From: Oceanibaculum indicum P24
GTDB lineage: Bacteria; Pseudomonadota; Alphaproteobacteria; Oceanibaculales; Oceanibaculaceae
Length of the DNA stretch: 64,000 nucleotides
NCBI RefSeq assembly: GCF_000299935.1
Contig: NZ_AMRL01000007.1
Coordinates: 1 to 64,000 of the forward strand
Direction: 5' to 3'
The notes under the pieces are model-generated. The model worked only from the letters and a program-made list of their open reading frames with translations, did no database searches and was not told the DNA's origin. Of this stretch, positions 55,710-64,000 are shown piece after piece. Position numbers and translations under genes: made by a program. The first letter of the stretch is position 1. Every line of letters begins with the position of its first letter.

Positions 55710-56942
55710 ATGGATGCCAGCGTCGCGCTGCCGCGCAGCGACACGAAGGTCATTGGCCTTATCAGCACGGCGCACTTCCTCAGCCATGTGTACATGCTGG
55801 TGCTGCCGCCGCTGTTCCCGCTGCTGAAGGACGTCTATGGCGTCAGCTTCGCGGCGCTGGGGCTGGCGCTGACCGTGTTCAACGTGGCGACCGGCCTGAC
55901 CCAGGCGCCGATGGGCTTTCTGGTGGACCGGTTCGGTGCCCGCGCCATCCTGATCGCCGGGCTGATCGTCGAGGCCATCGCCTTCATGATGATCGGCCTG
56001 TTTCCCAGCTACTGGGCGCTGATCGCGCTGATGGCCGTCGCCGGCCTCGCCAATGCCGTCTATCACCCCGCCGACTACACGATCCTGTCGGCCTCAGTCG
56101 ATGGCAAGCGCATGGGGCGGGCCTTTTCCATCCATACTTTCGCCGGCTATTTCGGCTTCGCCGTCGCCCCGGTGATGATGGTGTTCCTGCTGGGCGCGGT
56201 GGGCTGGCAGATGGCGCTGGTCATCGCCGGCGGGGCGGGCCTTGCCGTGGCGCTGGTGCTGATGGCGTTTTCCGGCGTTCTGAAAGACGAGACTCCTGCT
56301 GGCGCCCAGGCGGGAGGCCGCAAGCCGAAGGCGGAAGAGTCAGCGTCCGCATCTGGCCCGCAAGGTATCAAATTGCTGCTCAGCCTGCCGGTCATCATGG
56401 GCTTCCTGTTCTTCGTCGGCATCTCGATGACCAATGGCGGCTTCACCAGCTTCGGCGTCTCGGCGCTGGTGACGATCTATGAGGCACCACTGGCGCAGGC
56501 CAACGTGCCGCTGACCGCCTATCTGTTCGCCAGCGCGGCCGGCGTGCTGGCCGGCGGCTGGGTTGCCGACCGCACCAATCGCCATTCGCTGGTGGCCGGT
56601 GGCTGCTTCCTGCTGGTCGGGCTGTTCGTCGCCTGCGTCGCCGCCTTCAGCCCGTCGCTGGCGGTGGTCGGCGTGCTGTTCGCGCTGGCCGGCTTCTTCA
56701 GCGGCATGGTGGCGCCCTCGCGCGACATGATGATCCGCGCGGTCACCCCGGCGGGTTCGACCGGCAAGGTATTCGGCTTCGTCTCCACCGGCTTCAACCT
56801 GGGCGGGGCGATCACGCCGCTGATGTTCGGCCTGCTGCTGGACCGGGTGGCCGATCCGTCGATCCTGTTCTGGGTGATTGCCGGCCTTAGCGTGGCGACC
56901 ATCGCCACCGTGCTGACGGCGGGCAGCGTCAGCCGGCGCTGA
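55710..56942 (+). CDS. MFS transporter (Fsr/fosmidomycin-resistance-like)
   Basis: The 410-residue protein has twelve predicted helices with LISTAHFLSHVYMLVLPPLFPLLKD at the start, GFLVDRFGARAIL (MFS motif A), ANAVYHPADYTILSASV, and a long central loop (~190-225) rich in Lys/Ala/Glu. The HFLSH and YHPADY segments are typical of the fosmidomycin-resistance branch. Substrate unknown. It overlaps the convergent DMT gene by 14 bp. Confidence 0.85.
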   Translation: MDASVALPRSDTKVIGLISTAHFLSHVYMLVLPPLFPLLKDVYGVSFAALGLALTVFNVATGLTQAPMGFLVDRFGARAILIAGLIVEAIAFMMIGLFPSYWALIALMAVAGLANAVYHPADYTILSASVDGKRMGRAFSIHTFAGYFGFAVAPVMMVFLLGAVGWQMALVIAGGAGLAVALVLMAFSGVLKDETPAGAQAGGRKPKAEESASASGPQGIKLLLSLPVIMGFLFFVGISMTNGGFTSFGVSALVTIYEAPLAQANVPLTAYLFASAAGVLAGGWVADRTNRHSLVAGGCFLLVGLFVACVAAFSPSLAVVGVLFALAGFFSGMVAPSRDMMIRAVTPAGSTGKVFGFVSTGFNLGGAITPLMFGLLLDRVADPSILFWVIAGLSVATIATVLTAGSVSRR

Positions 56943-57819
56943 GCGGTAGTTTACGGGCGAGCTGCCGTTCGCGGTGCCAGACATAGAGGCCGCTGGCGAC
57001 CAGCAACGCGGAGCCGGCGAGCATGTGCGCCTGCGGCACATCGCCGAACATCAGGAAGCCCAGCAACATCGCCCAGATCAGCTGGCTGTAGCTGAACGGC
57101 GCCAGCGCTGACGCCTCCGCCAGCTTGTAGGCGCGGATCAGCACCAGATGGCCGAGGCCACCCAGCGCGCCGACCGCGCCGAACAGCAGCCAGCTCTCCA
57201 GCGGTACGGCGCGCCAGTAGAATGGCACGATCAGGCTGGTGACGGCACAGCCGACCACCGCCGTGTAGAGCAGCATGGTGGTGCCGTCCTCGCTGCGGCC
57301 CAGGATGCGGGTCATCAGCGAGAAGCCGGCAAAGGTCAGCGCCACGCCCAGCACCAGGAAGGATGCCCAGTGCACGCTGCCCATGCCGGGGCGCAGGATG
57401 ATCAGCACGCCGACCAGACCGACGACAACGGCGGCCCAGCGGCGCGGGCCGACCTTCTCGCCCAGCACCGGCACCGACAGGGCGGTTACCAGCAGCGGCG
57501 ACAGGAAGCCGATGGCGCTGGCGTCGGCCAGCGGAATGTAGCTGATGGCGGTGAAGAACATCGCGGTCGAGGCCAGCAGCAGGCTGGCGCGCAGGATCTG
57601 CGCCAGCGGCCGCTGCGTCCTCAGCAGGCGCGGAATGCGGTGCGGCCCCAGGATCAGCGCCATCGCCAGCAGGTGGAAGGTATAGCGCGCCCACACCACC
57701 TGCGGCATCTCGTGGCGTTGCAGCAGGAATTTCGCCAGCGCGTCCATCGAGGCGAAGCAGGCGATGGCCAGCAGGATCAAAAGGATACCACGGGCATTGT
57801 CGATGGGGGTGGCGGGCAT
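56929..57819 (-). CDS. DMT-superfamily (EamA/RhaT) transporter
   Basis: The 296-residue protein has ten helices in two EamA halves; FASMDALAKFLLQRHEMPQVVWARY at the start and DASAIGFLSPLLVTALSVPVLGEKVGPRRWAAV in the first repeat (quoted in part) mark the S-adenosylmethionine/drug-metabolite group. Start ATG 57819 is the one at the head of the hydrophobic region. Substrate unknown. Confidence 0.85.
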   Translation of the reverse strand: MPATPIDNARGILLILLAIACFASMDALAKFLLQRHEMPQVVWARYTFHLLAMALILGPHRIPRLLRTQRPLAQILRASLLLASTAMFFTAISYIPLADASAIGFLSPLLVTALSVPVLGEKVGPRRWAAVVVGLVGVLIILRPGMGSVHWASFLVLGVALTFAGFSLMTRILGRSEDGTTMLLYTAVVGCAVTSLIVPFYWRAVPLESWLLFGAVGALGGLGHLVLIRAYKLAEASALAPFSYSQLIWAMLLGFLMFGDVPQAHMLAGSALLVASGLYVWHRERQLARKLPLSAG

Positions 57820-58047
57820 GCGTTGTCCGGTGTAGGAACGGCGGGTTGCCGCATCGCGCCAGCCTAGCCTTCGGTGCAGCGTCCTGTCATCCCGATGCCG
57901 CGCGACACTGCCATGTGCCGCGGGAGACGGAAGTCGGGCGCTGCGCTGGCCCAGTGCCAGTTGGCCATGCAATTGGCGCAATGTGGCGGCATCGTGCGCT
58001 CCCGCCTGCTGGCGGGGGATAGGGTCCGTTACCAGTGCCGGGAAAAC

Positions 58048-58773
58048 ATGTCCTACGGTCTATACGATACTGAGCGGCGTTATCGGAAGCGCCTTATCGG
58101 GCGGGTGCTGCGCTTCTTCCTGTTCGTGGCCCTGCTGGCCGGCGTCGGGCTGTTCGCCTACCAGCTGGGGATCGAGGACCGGAAGACCCAGCTGGACCGG
58201 CAGCGCGACGATCTGGCGGCGGCACGGGCCGAGATCGAGACGCTGAACCAGCAGGCCCAGGCAGCATTGCTGCGCAGCCGCGAGGCAGCCCAGCAGCTGG
58301 CGACGCTGCAGCAGCGCTATGAGCAGGACGTCCCCACACCGGAGATGCAGGAGATGCTGGCGCTGCTCCGGGACAGGATGGCGGCCGGCGTGCCGGCGGA
58401 ACGGCTTTCCTTCGTCATCCGCGAGGCCAGCATCGGGCGCGATTGCGAACCGGCGGAAACCAAGCGCTTCCTGGTGCGCACGCCGCTGACCGATGGCGCG
58501 GCCTCCGTGGTCGGCTTCGTGAACAATACCGTGACCATCACCGGCCTGGGCGAATCGGCCCTGAATGCCGAGGGGCGGCCGGAAGCCTGGTTCGACCCCG
58601 CGCAGCCGATGACGCTGACCGTGACCCGGATCGACGGCAAGGCGGACCAGAAGACCGGCACGCTGCCGATGACCCTGTCGGTCGTGATCGGCGCGGTCGA
58701 ACATCGCTTCGGGGTGACAGCGGGGCAGCGCGGCTTTGTGCAAGTGACCGCCGAACGCTGCCGCTTCCCGTAA
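58048..58773 (+). CDS. Membrane-anchored coiled-coil protein of unknown function
   Basis: A 241-residue protein with a basic N terminus (RRYRKRLIGR), one membrane helix (~27-46), a coiled coil of ~60 residues (DRKTQLDRQRDDLAAARAEIETLNQQAQAALLRSREAAQQLATLQQRYEQD, quoted as DRQRDDLAAARAEIETL) and a beta-rich C-terminal domain with a Cys pair (GRDCEP, AERCRF). This is the type II topology of divisome or envelope accessory proteins. Not recognised further. Its stop is 4 nt from the next gene's start. Confidence 0.6.
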   Translation: MSYGLYDTERRYRKRLIGRVLRFFLFVALLAGVGLFAYQLGIEDRKTQLDRQRDDLAAARAEIETLNQQAQAALLRSREAAQQLATLQQRYEQDVPTPEMQEMLALLRDRMAAGVPAERLSFVIREASIGRDCEPAETKRFLVRTPLTDGAASVVGFVNNTVTITGLGESALNAEGRPEAWFDPAQPMTLTVTRIDGKADQKTGTLPMTLSVVIGAVEHRFGVTAGQRGFVQVTAERCRFP

Positions 58774-58777
58774 GGAG

Positions 58778-59962
58778 ATGACGCAGGACACTCTTCCGGG
58801 CACCGCTCCGGCGCTGACGGACCGCGCGCGGCGGCTGGCCATGCTGGCGCTGCTGTCGGTCTCGCTGGGGGCGGGGCTGATGATCGGCGTCACCATGCCG
58901 CTGCTGAGCATGCTGCTGGAGCTGCGCGGCACCGACACGGTGCTGATCGGCCTGAACGCGGCCATGTCCACCTTCGCCATCCTGCTGACCGGGCCGTTCC
59001 TGCCACGGGCGATCCGCCGCTACGGCACGCTGCCGGTCATGTACCTCTCCATTGTCTTCGGCATTGCCGTGCTGCTGGCGATGCCGGTGTTCACCAGCCT
59101 GCCGGCCTGGTTCGTGCTGCGCTTCGCGCTGGGCATCTCGGTCGGTGTTGCCTGGATCGCCAGCGAGGCCTGGCTGAACGCCATCGTCACCGACCGCAAC
59201 CGCGGCAAGATGCTTGGGCTCTACGTCACCTGCTTTGCCGGCGGCTTCGCGCTGGGGCCGGTGATTATCGGCCTGGTCGGGCTGGAAGGGCCGGTGCCGT
59301 TCCTGATCGGCGCGGCTATCCTCGGCGCCTCCGCCCTGCCGTTGCCGCTGGCACGCCACGCCCTGCCGCCGGTGCCCTCGCACGCCGCCGGGAATATCGG
59401 GCGGCTGATGCTGCTGGCCCCCACCATCATGTTGGCGGCGGCGGTCAGCGGCCTGTCGGATGCGACCGTCTTCGCGCTGCTGCCGGTCTATGCGCTGCGT
59501 GTCGGCTTCGCGCCGGAAACCGCTGTGCTGCTGCTCTCCACCTTCCTGGCCGGCAATCTGGCGCTGCAGGTGCCGCTGGGCTGGCTGGCAGACCGGATGA
59601 ACCGCCGGCTGCTGCTGGCGATCTGCGGCGCGGCCGGCGTGCTGGGTCCGCTGGCCTTCTGGCTGGCGCTGGATACCCTTCTTATCTGGCCGCTGCTGTT
59701 CGCCTGGGGCGGGGTGGTGATGGGCATCTACACCATCGGCCTGTGCATGCTGGCGGAGCGGTTCGACACCGCGACCCTGCCCGGTGCCAATGCTGCCTTC
59801 GTCATGCTCTACAGCCTGGGCAGCATGTCCGGCCCGGCGCTGGGCGGCGGCGCCATGACGCTGTGGGACCCGCACGGCATGCTGGTGTTCGGGGCGCTCG
59901 CCAGCCTGCTGTTCCTGCTGATCGTGCTGGGGCGGGCCTGGGTCAGGAATCGTTCAGACTGA
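58778..59962 (+). CDS. MFS transporter (YcaD-like)
   Basis: The 394-residue protein has twelve helices; GVTMPLLSMLLELRGTDTVLIGLNAAM, RFALGISVGVAWIASEAWLNAIVTDRNRGKMLGLY and VPLGWLADRMNRR (MFS motif A-like) are shared with YcaD/sugar-efflux type transporters. AAGGAG stands only one base before the ATG, so spacing is poor and translation may be coupled to the gene before. It overlaps the convergent SPOR lipoprotein gene by 20 bp. Confidence 0.82.
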   Translation: MTQDTLPGTAPALTDRARRLAMLALLSVSLGAGLMIGVTMPLLSMLLELRGTDTVLIGLNAAMSTFAILLTGPFLPRAIRRYGTLPVMYLSIVFGIAVLLAMPVFTSLPAWFVLRFALGISVGVAWIASEAWLNAIVTDRNRGKMLGLYVTCFAGGFALGPVIIGLVGLEGPVPFLIGAAILGASALPLPLARHALPPVPSHAAGNIGRLMLLAPTIMLAAAVSGLSDATVFALLPVYALRVGFAPETAVLLLSTFLAGNLALQVPLGWLADRMNRRLLLAICGAAGVLGPLAFWLALDTLLIWPLLFAWGGVVMGIYTIGLCMLAERFDTATLPGANAAFVMLYSLGSMSGPALGGGAMTLWDPHGMLVFGALASLLFLLIVLGRAWVRNRSD

Positions 59963-61376
59963 CCACCTGGCAGAACTGCCGGCGGGCGGCCAGGTCGTTG
60001 CAGGCCTTGGTCGCGGCATCGCGGCTGGGGAAGGGGCCGGCCACCAGCCGGACGAAGGCACCGCGCGTATCGCCGGTCCTGAACTCCGAATTGAACGGCT
60101 TCAGCGGCCCCAGCAGGCTGGGGTAACGCTCCTTCAGAATATCCCAGCCGCGCTCCGCTGCCGGCAGCTCACGGTAGGACCCCAGATGCAGGCCGAACTG
60201 TTCGCCGGGTCGCGCCGGGGCGGCGCTGGCTGTCTGCTGGGGGGGCTGCCGCTGGGTTGGCTGCGAGGGCGCCGGCGGTTGGCCGGTCAGCGACAGCGGC
60301 GCGCCGCTGCTTGCCGACCGGGGCAGGGGCTGTGCCGCAGGGGGCGTCATCGGGCTGGAGGCATTGGGTGCCATCGCGGATGGCGCGGCGCCGGGCAGAC
60401 GGGCGGCGTTGCCCTGGCCACCCATCAGCTGCTCCATCCGGGCCAGCACGGCCTCCAGACGCTGCACCACAGACGCCATGTCGCCAGCAGGCGCCATAGC
60501 TCCCATGGCACCGGCCGGCGGGACCGGCGGTGCCGGCGGCAGGGTCTGCGCCGCCGAGGGATCGACCGGCATTTCGGTGCTGCGCCCCAGCGAGGCCTGC
60601 CGGCTGTCGCCCTCGGTCATCGCCACCAGCTGCTCGTCCTTGGCCTCGCGCAGCTCGGCATGCTGGAAGCCGGCCAGTTCCTTGCGCTCGGAGCGGAACG
60701 GGAACTGCCGGGTGCGCAGCACGTAATTCTGCACGACCGGCGAATAGAACAGCGTCTCCAGCGTGTCGCCGCGCTGGCAGCCGATCTGGAAGGTGTTGAA
60801 GGTGCCGGCCTCGACCGTCACCTGGGCCTGCCCGGCAACCTCGCAGCGCTGATCCATCTTCCAGCCGCCGGGCTGCTTCTCGCTGGAGCCGGTCACCTGG
60901 AAGGCCACCTGCTCGCCCGCCGTCAGCGGGAACAGGCTGGCCGGGTTGCCATCGACGATATCCTGCCGGCCGCGCCCCAGTTCCGGGTCGGCGGACCAGG
61001 ACAGCATCGGCGAGACAAGGTCGTAGCCGGTGGTCCAGATCAGCCCCTGATCGTTGGTCCAGACCACGCGGTCCGGGGTGGTGGTCAGCACCTGCTCGCG
61101 CATGGTCGCGTTGCCGACGCGATAAACGAAGGTATCGCCGGGAACGTAGCGCGGCAGCGGGGCGGGCGGCAGCATGGCCTGCGCTGGCTTGCCGGTTCCG
61201 CCCTGCGGGGCCCCGGCCTGCGCGGTCGCCGGCTGGGGCGCTGTCGCCTGCGGGGCGGAAGAGAAGGTGTCGTTCACGAAGCTGGAAACCGTGTCGCAGC
61301 CGGCCAGCAGCAAGGCCGTTCCGGCGAGCATCACGGTGAAGCGGCCCCGTTTCGTCCGCTTCTCAATCTTCTTCAT
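59943..61376 (-). CDS. SPOR-domain lipoprotein
   Basis: The 477-residue protein starts at ATG 61376 with a lipobox (TALLLAGC, Cys ~27). A Pro/Ala/Gln-rich linker follows, then a globular domain (~80-255; FVYRVGNATMREQVLTTTPDRVVWTND, quoted in part) and a second disordered segment rich in Pro/Met/Gln (~290-390). The last ~85 residues form a SPOR domain (FGLHLGSYRELPAAERGWDIL, FVRLVAGPFPSRDAATKACNDL), which binds denuded septal peptidoglycan. Probably an outer-membrane lipoprotein placed at the division site. Confidence 0.8.
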   Translation of the reverse strand: MKKIEKRTKRGRFTVMLAGTALLLAGCDTVSSFVNDTFSSAPQATAPQPATAQAGAPQGGTGKPAQAMLPPAPLPRYVPGDTFVYRVGNATMREQVLTTTPDRVVWTNDQGLIWTTGYDLVSPMLSWSADPELGRGRQDIVDGNPASLFPLTAGEQVAFQVTGSSEKQPGGWKMDQRCEVAGQAQVTVEAGTFNTFQIGCQRGDTLETLFYSPVVQNYVLRTRQFPFRSERKELAGFQHAELREAKDEQLVAMTEGDSRQASLGRSTEMPVDPSAAQTLPPAPPVPPAGAMGAMAPAGDMASVVQRLEAVLARMEQLMGGQGNAARLPGAAPSAMAPNASSPMTPPAAQPLPRSASSGAPLSLTGQPPAPSQPTQRQPPQQTASAAPARPGEQFGLHLGSYRELPAAERGWDILKERYPSLLGPLKPFNSEFRTGDTRGAFVRLVAGPFPSRDAATKACNDLAARRQFCQVVSLNDS

Positions 61377-61694
61377 CGCCCCATCCTCCGCGCCGCTCAT
61401 CCCAAGCGCTTGCCCTTGCGCGCTTATGGGCCGCGTAACCCTCATGGAGTCTCATATAGCGGGCGAGTCCTGTCAAGGAATCGCCCGTAACCGGTTCCTG
61501 AAAAGCGGGAAAAATGAGAGGGTTGGAAACAGTCTGCGGCAATCGGGCGTGGTCCTGACGCGAATTTGCAACCAGCGGATTGACTTCCGGCGGAAGCTTG
61601 CGCAAGACTTGTATGTGACATTTACAAGCAAGGCACGGCTCCCTTTCGGTGTCATTTGCACCGCAACAGGAGCACGTACCGAATGGAGAGCATC
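61377..61694. other. Divergent intergenic region
   Basis: About 320 nt between the SPOR lipoprotein and the aldolase-type gene, no gene seen. A short dyad cluster lies at 61583-61606 (CTTCC-GGC-GGAAG, then CTTGCGCAAG) next to the longer inverted repeat listed separately. Confidence 0.4.
61608..61628. promoter_or_regulatory. Candidate operator: CTTGTA-N9-TACAAG
   Basis: A perfect 6-bp inverted repeat with a 9-nt spacer (whole site 21 bp), 67 nt before the aldolase-type gene start. Its TTGTnnn...ACAA form resembles sites of GntR/FadR- or TetR-type repressors; no regulator gene is adjacent in the window. Confidence 0.35.
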
Positions 61695-62471
61695 ATGTCT
61701 GGGACAGTCACTCCGTTGAAGCCGCGCAGCGTGCGCGAGCAGGTCAGCGCCGAGGAATGGGCCGCGCGCGTCGATCTGGCGGCCTGCTACCGGCTGGTGG
61801 CGCGGATGGGCTGGACGGACCTGATCTACACCCACATCTCGATGCGTGTGCCGGGGCCGGAGCATCACTTCCTCATCAACCCCTACGGGCTGATGTTCGA
61901 CGAGGTGACGGCCTCCAGCCTGGTGAAGGTCGATCTGGACGGCAAGATCGTCATGGAGACGCCCTACAGCTTCAACCCGGCGGGCTTCACCATCCACAGC
62001 GCCGTGCATGCGGCGCGTGAGGATGCGTTATGCGTGCTGCACACCCATACCGCCGCCGGCATGGCGGTGGCGGCGCAGAAGGGCGGGCTGCTGCCGATCA
62101 GCCAGCACGCGATGCGCTTCTACAACCGCGTCTCCTACCATGATTATGAAGGCATCGCGCTGGACCTCGACGAGCGCGAGCGGCTGGTCGCCGACCTGGG
62201 CGATACCTATGCCATGATCCTGCGCAACCACGGCCTGCTGACCTGCGGGCGCAGCGTTGCCGAGGCCTTCACCATTATGTTCTACCTGCAGAAGGCCTGC
62301 GAGGCGCAGATCGCCGCCATGTCGAGCGGGGCGGAGCTTGCCATGGTGCCGCCGGAGGTGGCCGAGCATGCCGCCAGGCAGTTCGAGCGCGGCGGCGAGA
62401 AGAGCGCCAACCGCCCGTGGGAGGCGCTGCTGCGCACGCTCGACCGGGAAGATGCGGGATATCGCGACTAA
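61695..62471 (+). CDS. Class II aldolase/adducin-family protein
   Basis: The 258-residue protein has the zinc-binding His pair of the family (VLHTHTAAGMAVAAQ) and the third His in AMILRNHGLLTCGRSVAEAF; the acidic residue is in the YEG segment. DLIYTHISMRVPGPEHHFLINPYGLMFDEVTASSLVKVDLDG (quoted in part as THISMRVPG, INPYGLMFDE) aligns to the fold's N terminus. ATG 61695 with GGAGAG is preferred to 61683. Known relatives split sugar phosphates such as fuculose-1-phosphate or ribulose-5-phosphate epimerase substrates; in alphaproteobacteria this branch is usually of unknown function. Confidence 0.85.
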   Translation: MSGTVTPLKPRSVREQVSAEEWAARVDLAACYRLVARMGWTDLIYTHISMRVPGPEHHFLINPYGLMFDEVTASSLVKVDLDGKIVMETPYSFNPAGFTIHSAVHAAREDALCVLHTHTAAGMAVAAQKGGLLPISQHAMRFYNRVSYHDYEGIALDLDERERLVADLGDTYAMILRNHGLLTCGRSVAEAFTIMFYLQKACEAQIAAMSSGAELAMVPPEVAEHAARQFERGGEKSANRPWEALLRTLDREDAGYRD

Positions 62472-62694
62472 CCGGCGTGACTGACTGGCGCATGGGCAGT
62501 TGACCGGCTTTTGGGCAGGCCAGCGCATCCGGCGCGCCGCTCAGGGGGCCGGAAAGGCCACGCAGCGTCACCGGCGGATTCTCGCAACAGGCTGATCTTA
62601 AAAGAGCTTTCGGACCGTGGCGATTATTCGCGACAAAGATATCGGGTGCCGCGCGAAACGGACCGGCTTTTGCGTAACAGGGCCGGCGCGGCAG

Positions 62695-62740
62695 CGTTGA
62701 ATATGTGCGTTGAGTACTGGCGTTGAACATAGCCGTTGAA
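62695..62740 (+). repeat. Four CGTTGA boxes at exact 13-bp spacing
   Basis: CGTTGA begins at 62695, 62708, 62721 and 62734, i.e. three exact 13-bp steps, ending 17 nt before the amidohydrolase start codon. The bases between boxes vary. The period is neither a codon multiple nor a helical turn. The rest of the 285-nt gap (62472-62694) holds nothing else I can name, apart from GACCGGCTTTT repeated at 62502 and 62661. Confidence 0.7.
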
Positions 62741-62756
62741 CAGGGGATGGGCTGAG

Positions 62757-64000
62757 ATGGTGCTGCCGAAGGCAGATGTCGTTCTGAAGAACGGCAGGAT
62801 TTTTCAGGGGCTTCAGGAAGGATTCGTGGAAGCCCTGGCGGTCTGGAAGGGCCGTGTGCTGGCGGCCGGAAAAACGTCCGAGATCGAGGCGCTGGTCGGC
62901 CCCGGCACGAAGATCATCGACCTTGCCGGTCGCTGCGCCACGCCGGGCATCAATGACGGCCACCAGCATCTGCTTCCCTTCGGCATGGGGCTGCGCCAGG
63001 TCGATCTGTCGGCCAGCGAGGTGAAGACGCTGGACGAGGTGCTGGCGCGGGTGAAGGCCTTCGTGGACAAGGCCAAGCCGGGCGAATGGATCTTCGGCGG
63101 CCGCTACGACCATTTCCATCTGGATGTGAAGCGCCATCCCTTCCGCGAGGAACTGGACAAGGTCTCGCCGAACAATCCCGTCTATATCAAGCGCACCTGC
63201 GGCCATATGGGCGTGGCCAATTCGAAGGCGCTGGAGCTGGCCGGTATCGACGAGAAGACGCCGCAGCCGACCGGCGGCTTCATCGAGACGCAGAACGGCC
63301 GGCTGACCGGTCTGATGCAGGAGCGCGCGCAGGAGCTGGTTACCAAGGCGATGCCGCCGCTGCCGATCGCTGATCTGGTGCGCGGCATCGAGGAGGGCGG
63401 CAACGTGTTCCGCAGCTATGGCATCACCAGCGTGATGGATGCCGGCGTCGGGCTGGTGCAGGGCTATGACCATTACCTGGCCTATCAGGAAGCGCGCCGT
63501 CAGCGCCGCCTGCCGGTGCGCACCTACATGTCGCTGACCGGCGGCCCGGCGGGTGTCATGGACAAGGCGCTGCCGCAGGGTCTGAAGACCGGTGTGGGCG
63601 ACGAATATCTGAAGGTCGGCTCGGTGAAGCTGTTCACCGACGGCAGCGCCGGCGGCAAGACGGCGGCGATGCGCCACCCGTACAAATGTTCCTGCGGCTC
63701 CATCGGCATCTTCATCTACAGCGATGGCGAGCTGAACGACTGGGTCGCGAAATATAATGAGCTTGGCTACCAGCTTTCGATCCATGCCATCGGCGATGCC
63801 GCCATCGACCAGGCGGTGAACGCGGTCGAGGCGGCGAACCGGAAGGTGCCGGTCGCCGGCCGCCGCCACCGGGTCGAGCATTGCGGCTTCACCACGCCGG
63901 ACCAGATTGCCGCGATGAAGCGCCTGGGCATGATCCCGGCGCCGCAGCCGATCTTCATCTACGAGTTCGGCGACCTCTATATCGAGGTGCTGGGCGAGGA
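62757..64000 (+). CDS. YtcJ-like metal-dependent amidohydrolase (family 3), cut by the window end
   Basis: The first 414 residues are present from ATG 62757; the frame is open at base 64000. YtcJ marks: ADVVLKNGRIFQG, CATPGINDGHQHLLPFGMG (metal-binding HxH), GEWIFGGRYDHFHLD, YIKRTCGHMGVANSKAL, VKLFTDGSAGGKTAAM, LSIHAIGDAAIDQAVNA and RVEHCGFTTPDQI (further metal His). Family members remove formyl or amide groups from varied substrates; the true one is unknown. Full length should be ~540-560 residues, so roughly a quarter is missing. It may belong with the aldolase-type gene upstream, 285 nt away. Confidence 0.88.
   Translation, partial: MVLPKADVVLKNGRIFQGLQEGFVEALAVWKGRVLAAGKTSEIEALVGPGTKIIDLAGRCATPGINDGHQHLLPFGMGLRQVDLSASEVKTLDEVLARVKAFVDKAKPGEWIFGGRYDHFHLDVKRHPFREELDKVSPNNPVYIKRTCGHMGVANSKALELAGIDEKTPQPTGGFIETQNGRLTGLMQERAQELVTKAMPPLPIADLVRGIEEGGNVFRSYGITSVMDAGVGLVQGYDHYLAYQEARRQRRLPVRTYMSLTGGPAGVMDKALPQGLKTGVGDEYLKVGSVKLFTDGSAGGKTAAMRHPYKCSCGSIGIFIYSDGELNDWVAKYNELGYQLSIHAIGDAAIDQAVNAVEAANRKVPVAGRRHRVEHCGFTTPDQIAAMKRLGMIPAPQPIFIYEFGDLYIEVLGE

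Noticed and set aside
58538-59875. A 445-codon minus-strand frame opposite the MFS gene
   Set aside because: Gln/Arg/His-rich shadow with no recognisable domain, and the opposite frame encodes a complete twelve-helix transporter.
62695-62740. The 13-bp CGTTGA array as a CRISPR array or replication iterons
   Set aside because: The units are far too short for CRISPR, there are no cas genes, and no replication initiator gene or AT-rich origin is nearby.

Overview
The window is a dense, GC-rich stretch (mid-60s % GC by eye) of what looks like an alphaproteobacterial chromosome, probably a free-living member of the Rhodospirillales or a neighbouring order. The reasons are the gene families (GH17-GT2 glucan synthase, PAS_5 proteins, MlrC-type M81 peptidase, DctPQM TRAP transporter, TPP-riboswitch-led thiOSGE, xseB-ispA-dxs), the codon bias, and short intergenic palindromes of a kind common in this group. 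The genus cannot be fixed from sequence alone. I see no tRNA, rRNA, insertion sequence, prophage, CRISPR array or recognisable defence island; the window reads as core and metabolic chromosome.

Layout. 1-4.9 kb: an oxyanion/metal uptake block (end of a TupC-like ATPase, TupA tungstate-binding protein, an orphan ModA-like protein, then a BtuF/BtuC/BtuD-type ABC transporter). 4.9-9.9 kb: an NlpE/META lipoprotein, a cupin, a catalytically degenerate GGDEF-EAL-like protein and an M81 metallopeptidase. 9.9-14.1 kb: two GH17 proteins, one fused to a GT2 synthase, probably making a beta-glucan. 14.7-18.2 kb: a PAS_5 protein, a GNAT protein, and SecF without an adjacent SecD. 18.2-21.1 kb: thiO-thiS-thiG-thiE under a TPP riboswitch. 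21.2-28.6 kb: three chemoreceptors with different sensor domains but nearly the same signalling domain, plus a histidine kinase interrupted by an in-frame amber codon. 28.9-35.1 kb: nucleotide-sugar epimerase, class III aminotransferase, YgfZ, a DMT exporter and ChrA.

35.1-41.1 kb: the two enzymes of the agmatine-to-putrescine route (AguB and AguA) on the minus strand, with three tandem PAS_5 genes on the plus strand between them, then an alpha/beta hydrolase and a FemAB-like protein. 41.2-46.1 kb: two paralogous, internally duplicated pentapeptide-repeat proteins flanking a small unknown gene and a soluble PAS-PAS histidine kinase. 46.4-50.6 kb: an HDAC-like deacetylase and the isoprenoid operon xseB-ispA-dxs. 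50.7-57.8 kb: hotdog thioesterase, TRAP transporter dctPQM, ketopantoate-reductase-like protein, MFS and DMT transporters. 58-64 kb: a membrane-anchored coiled-coil protein with an MFS transporter, a SPOR lipoprotein, a class II aldolase-type protein, and a YtcJ-like amidohydrolase that runs off the end.

Items most worth a second look: the bipartite pentapeptide paralogs around a kinase, the degenerate GGDEF-EAL protein, the amber-interrupted kinase, the PAS_5 expansion (four copies) inside the agmatine locus, two short tandem arrays (14 bp and 13 bp periods) directly at gene starts, and a three-copy intergenic palindrome family.
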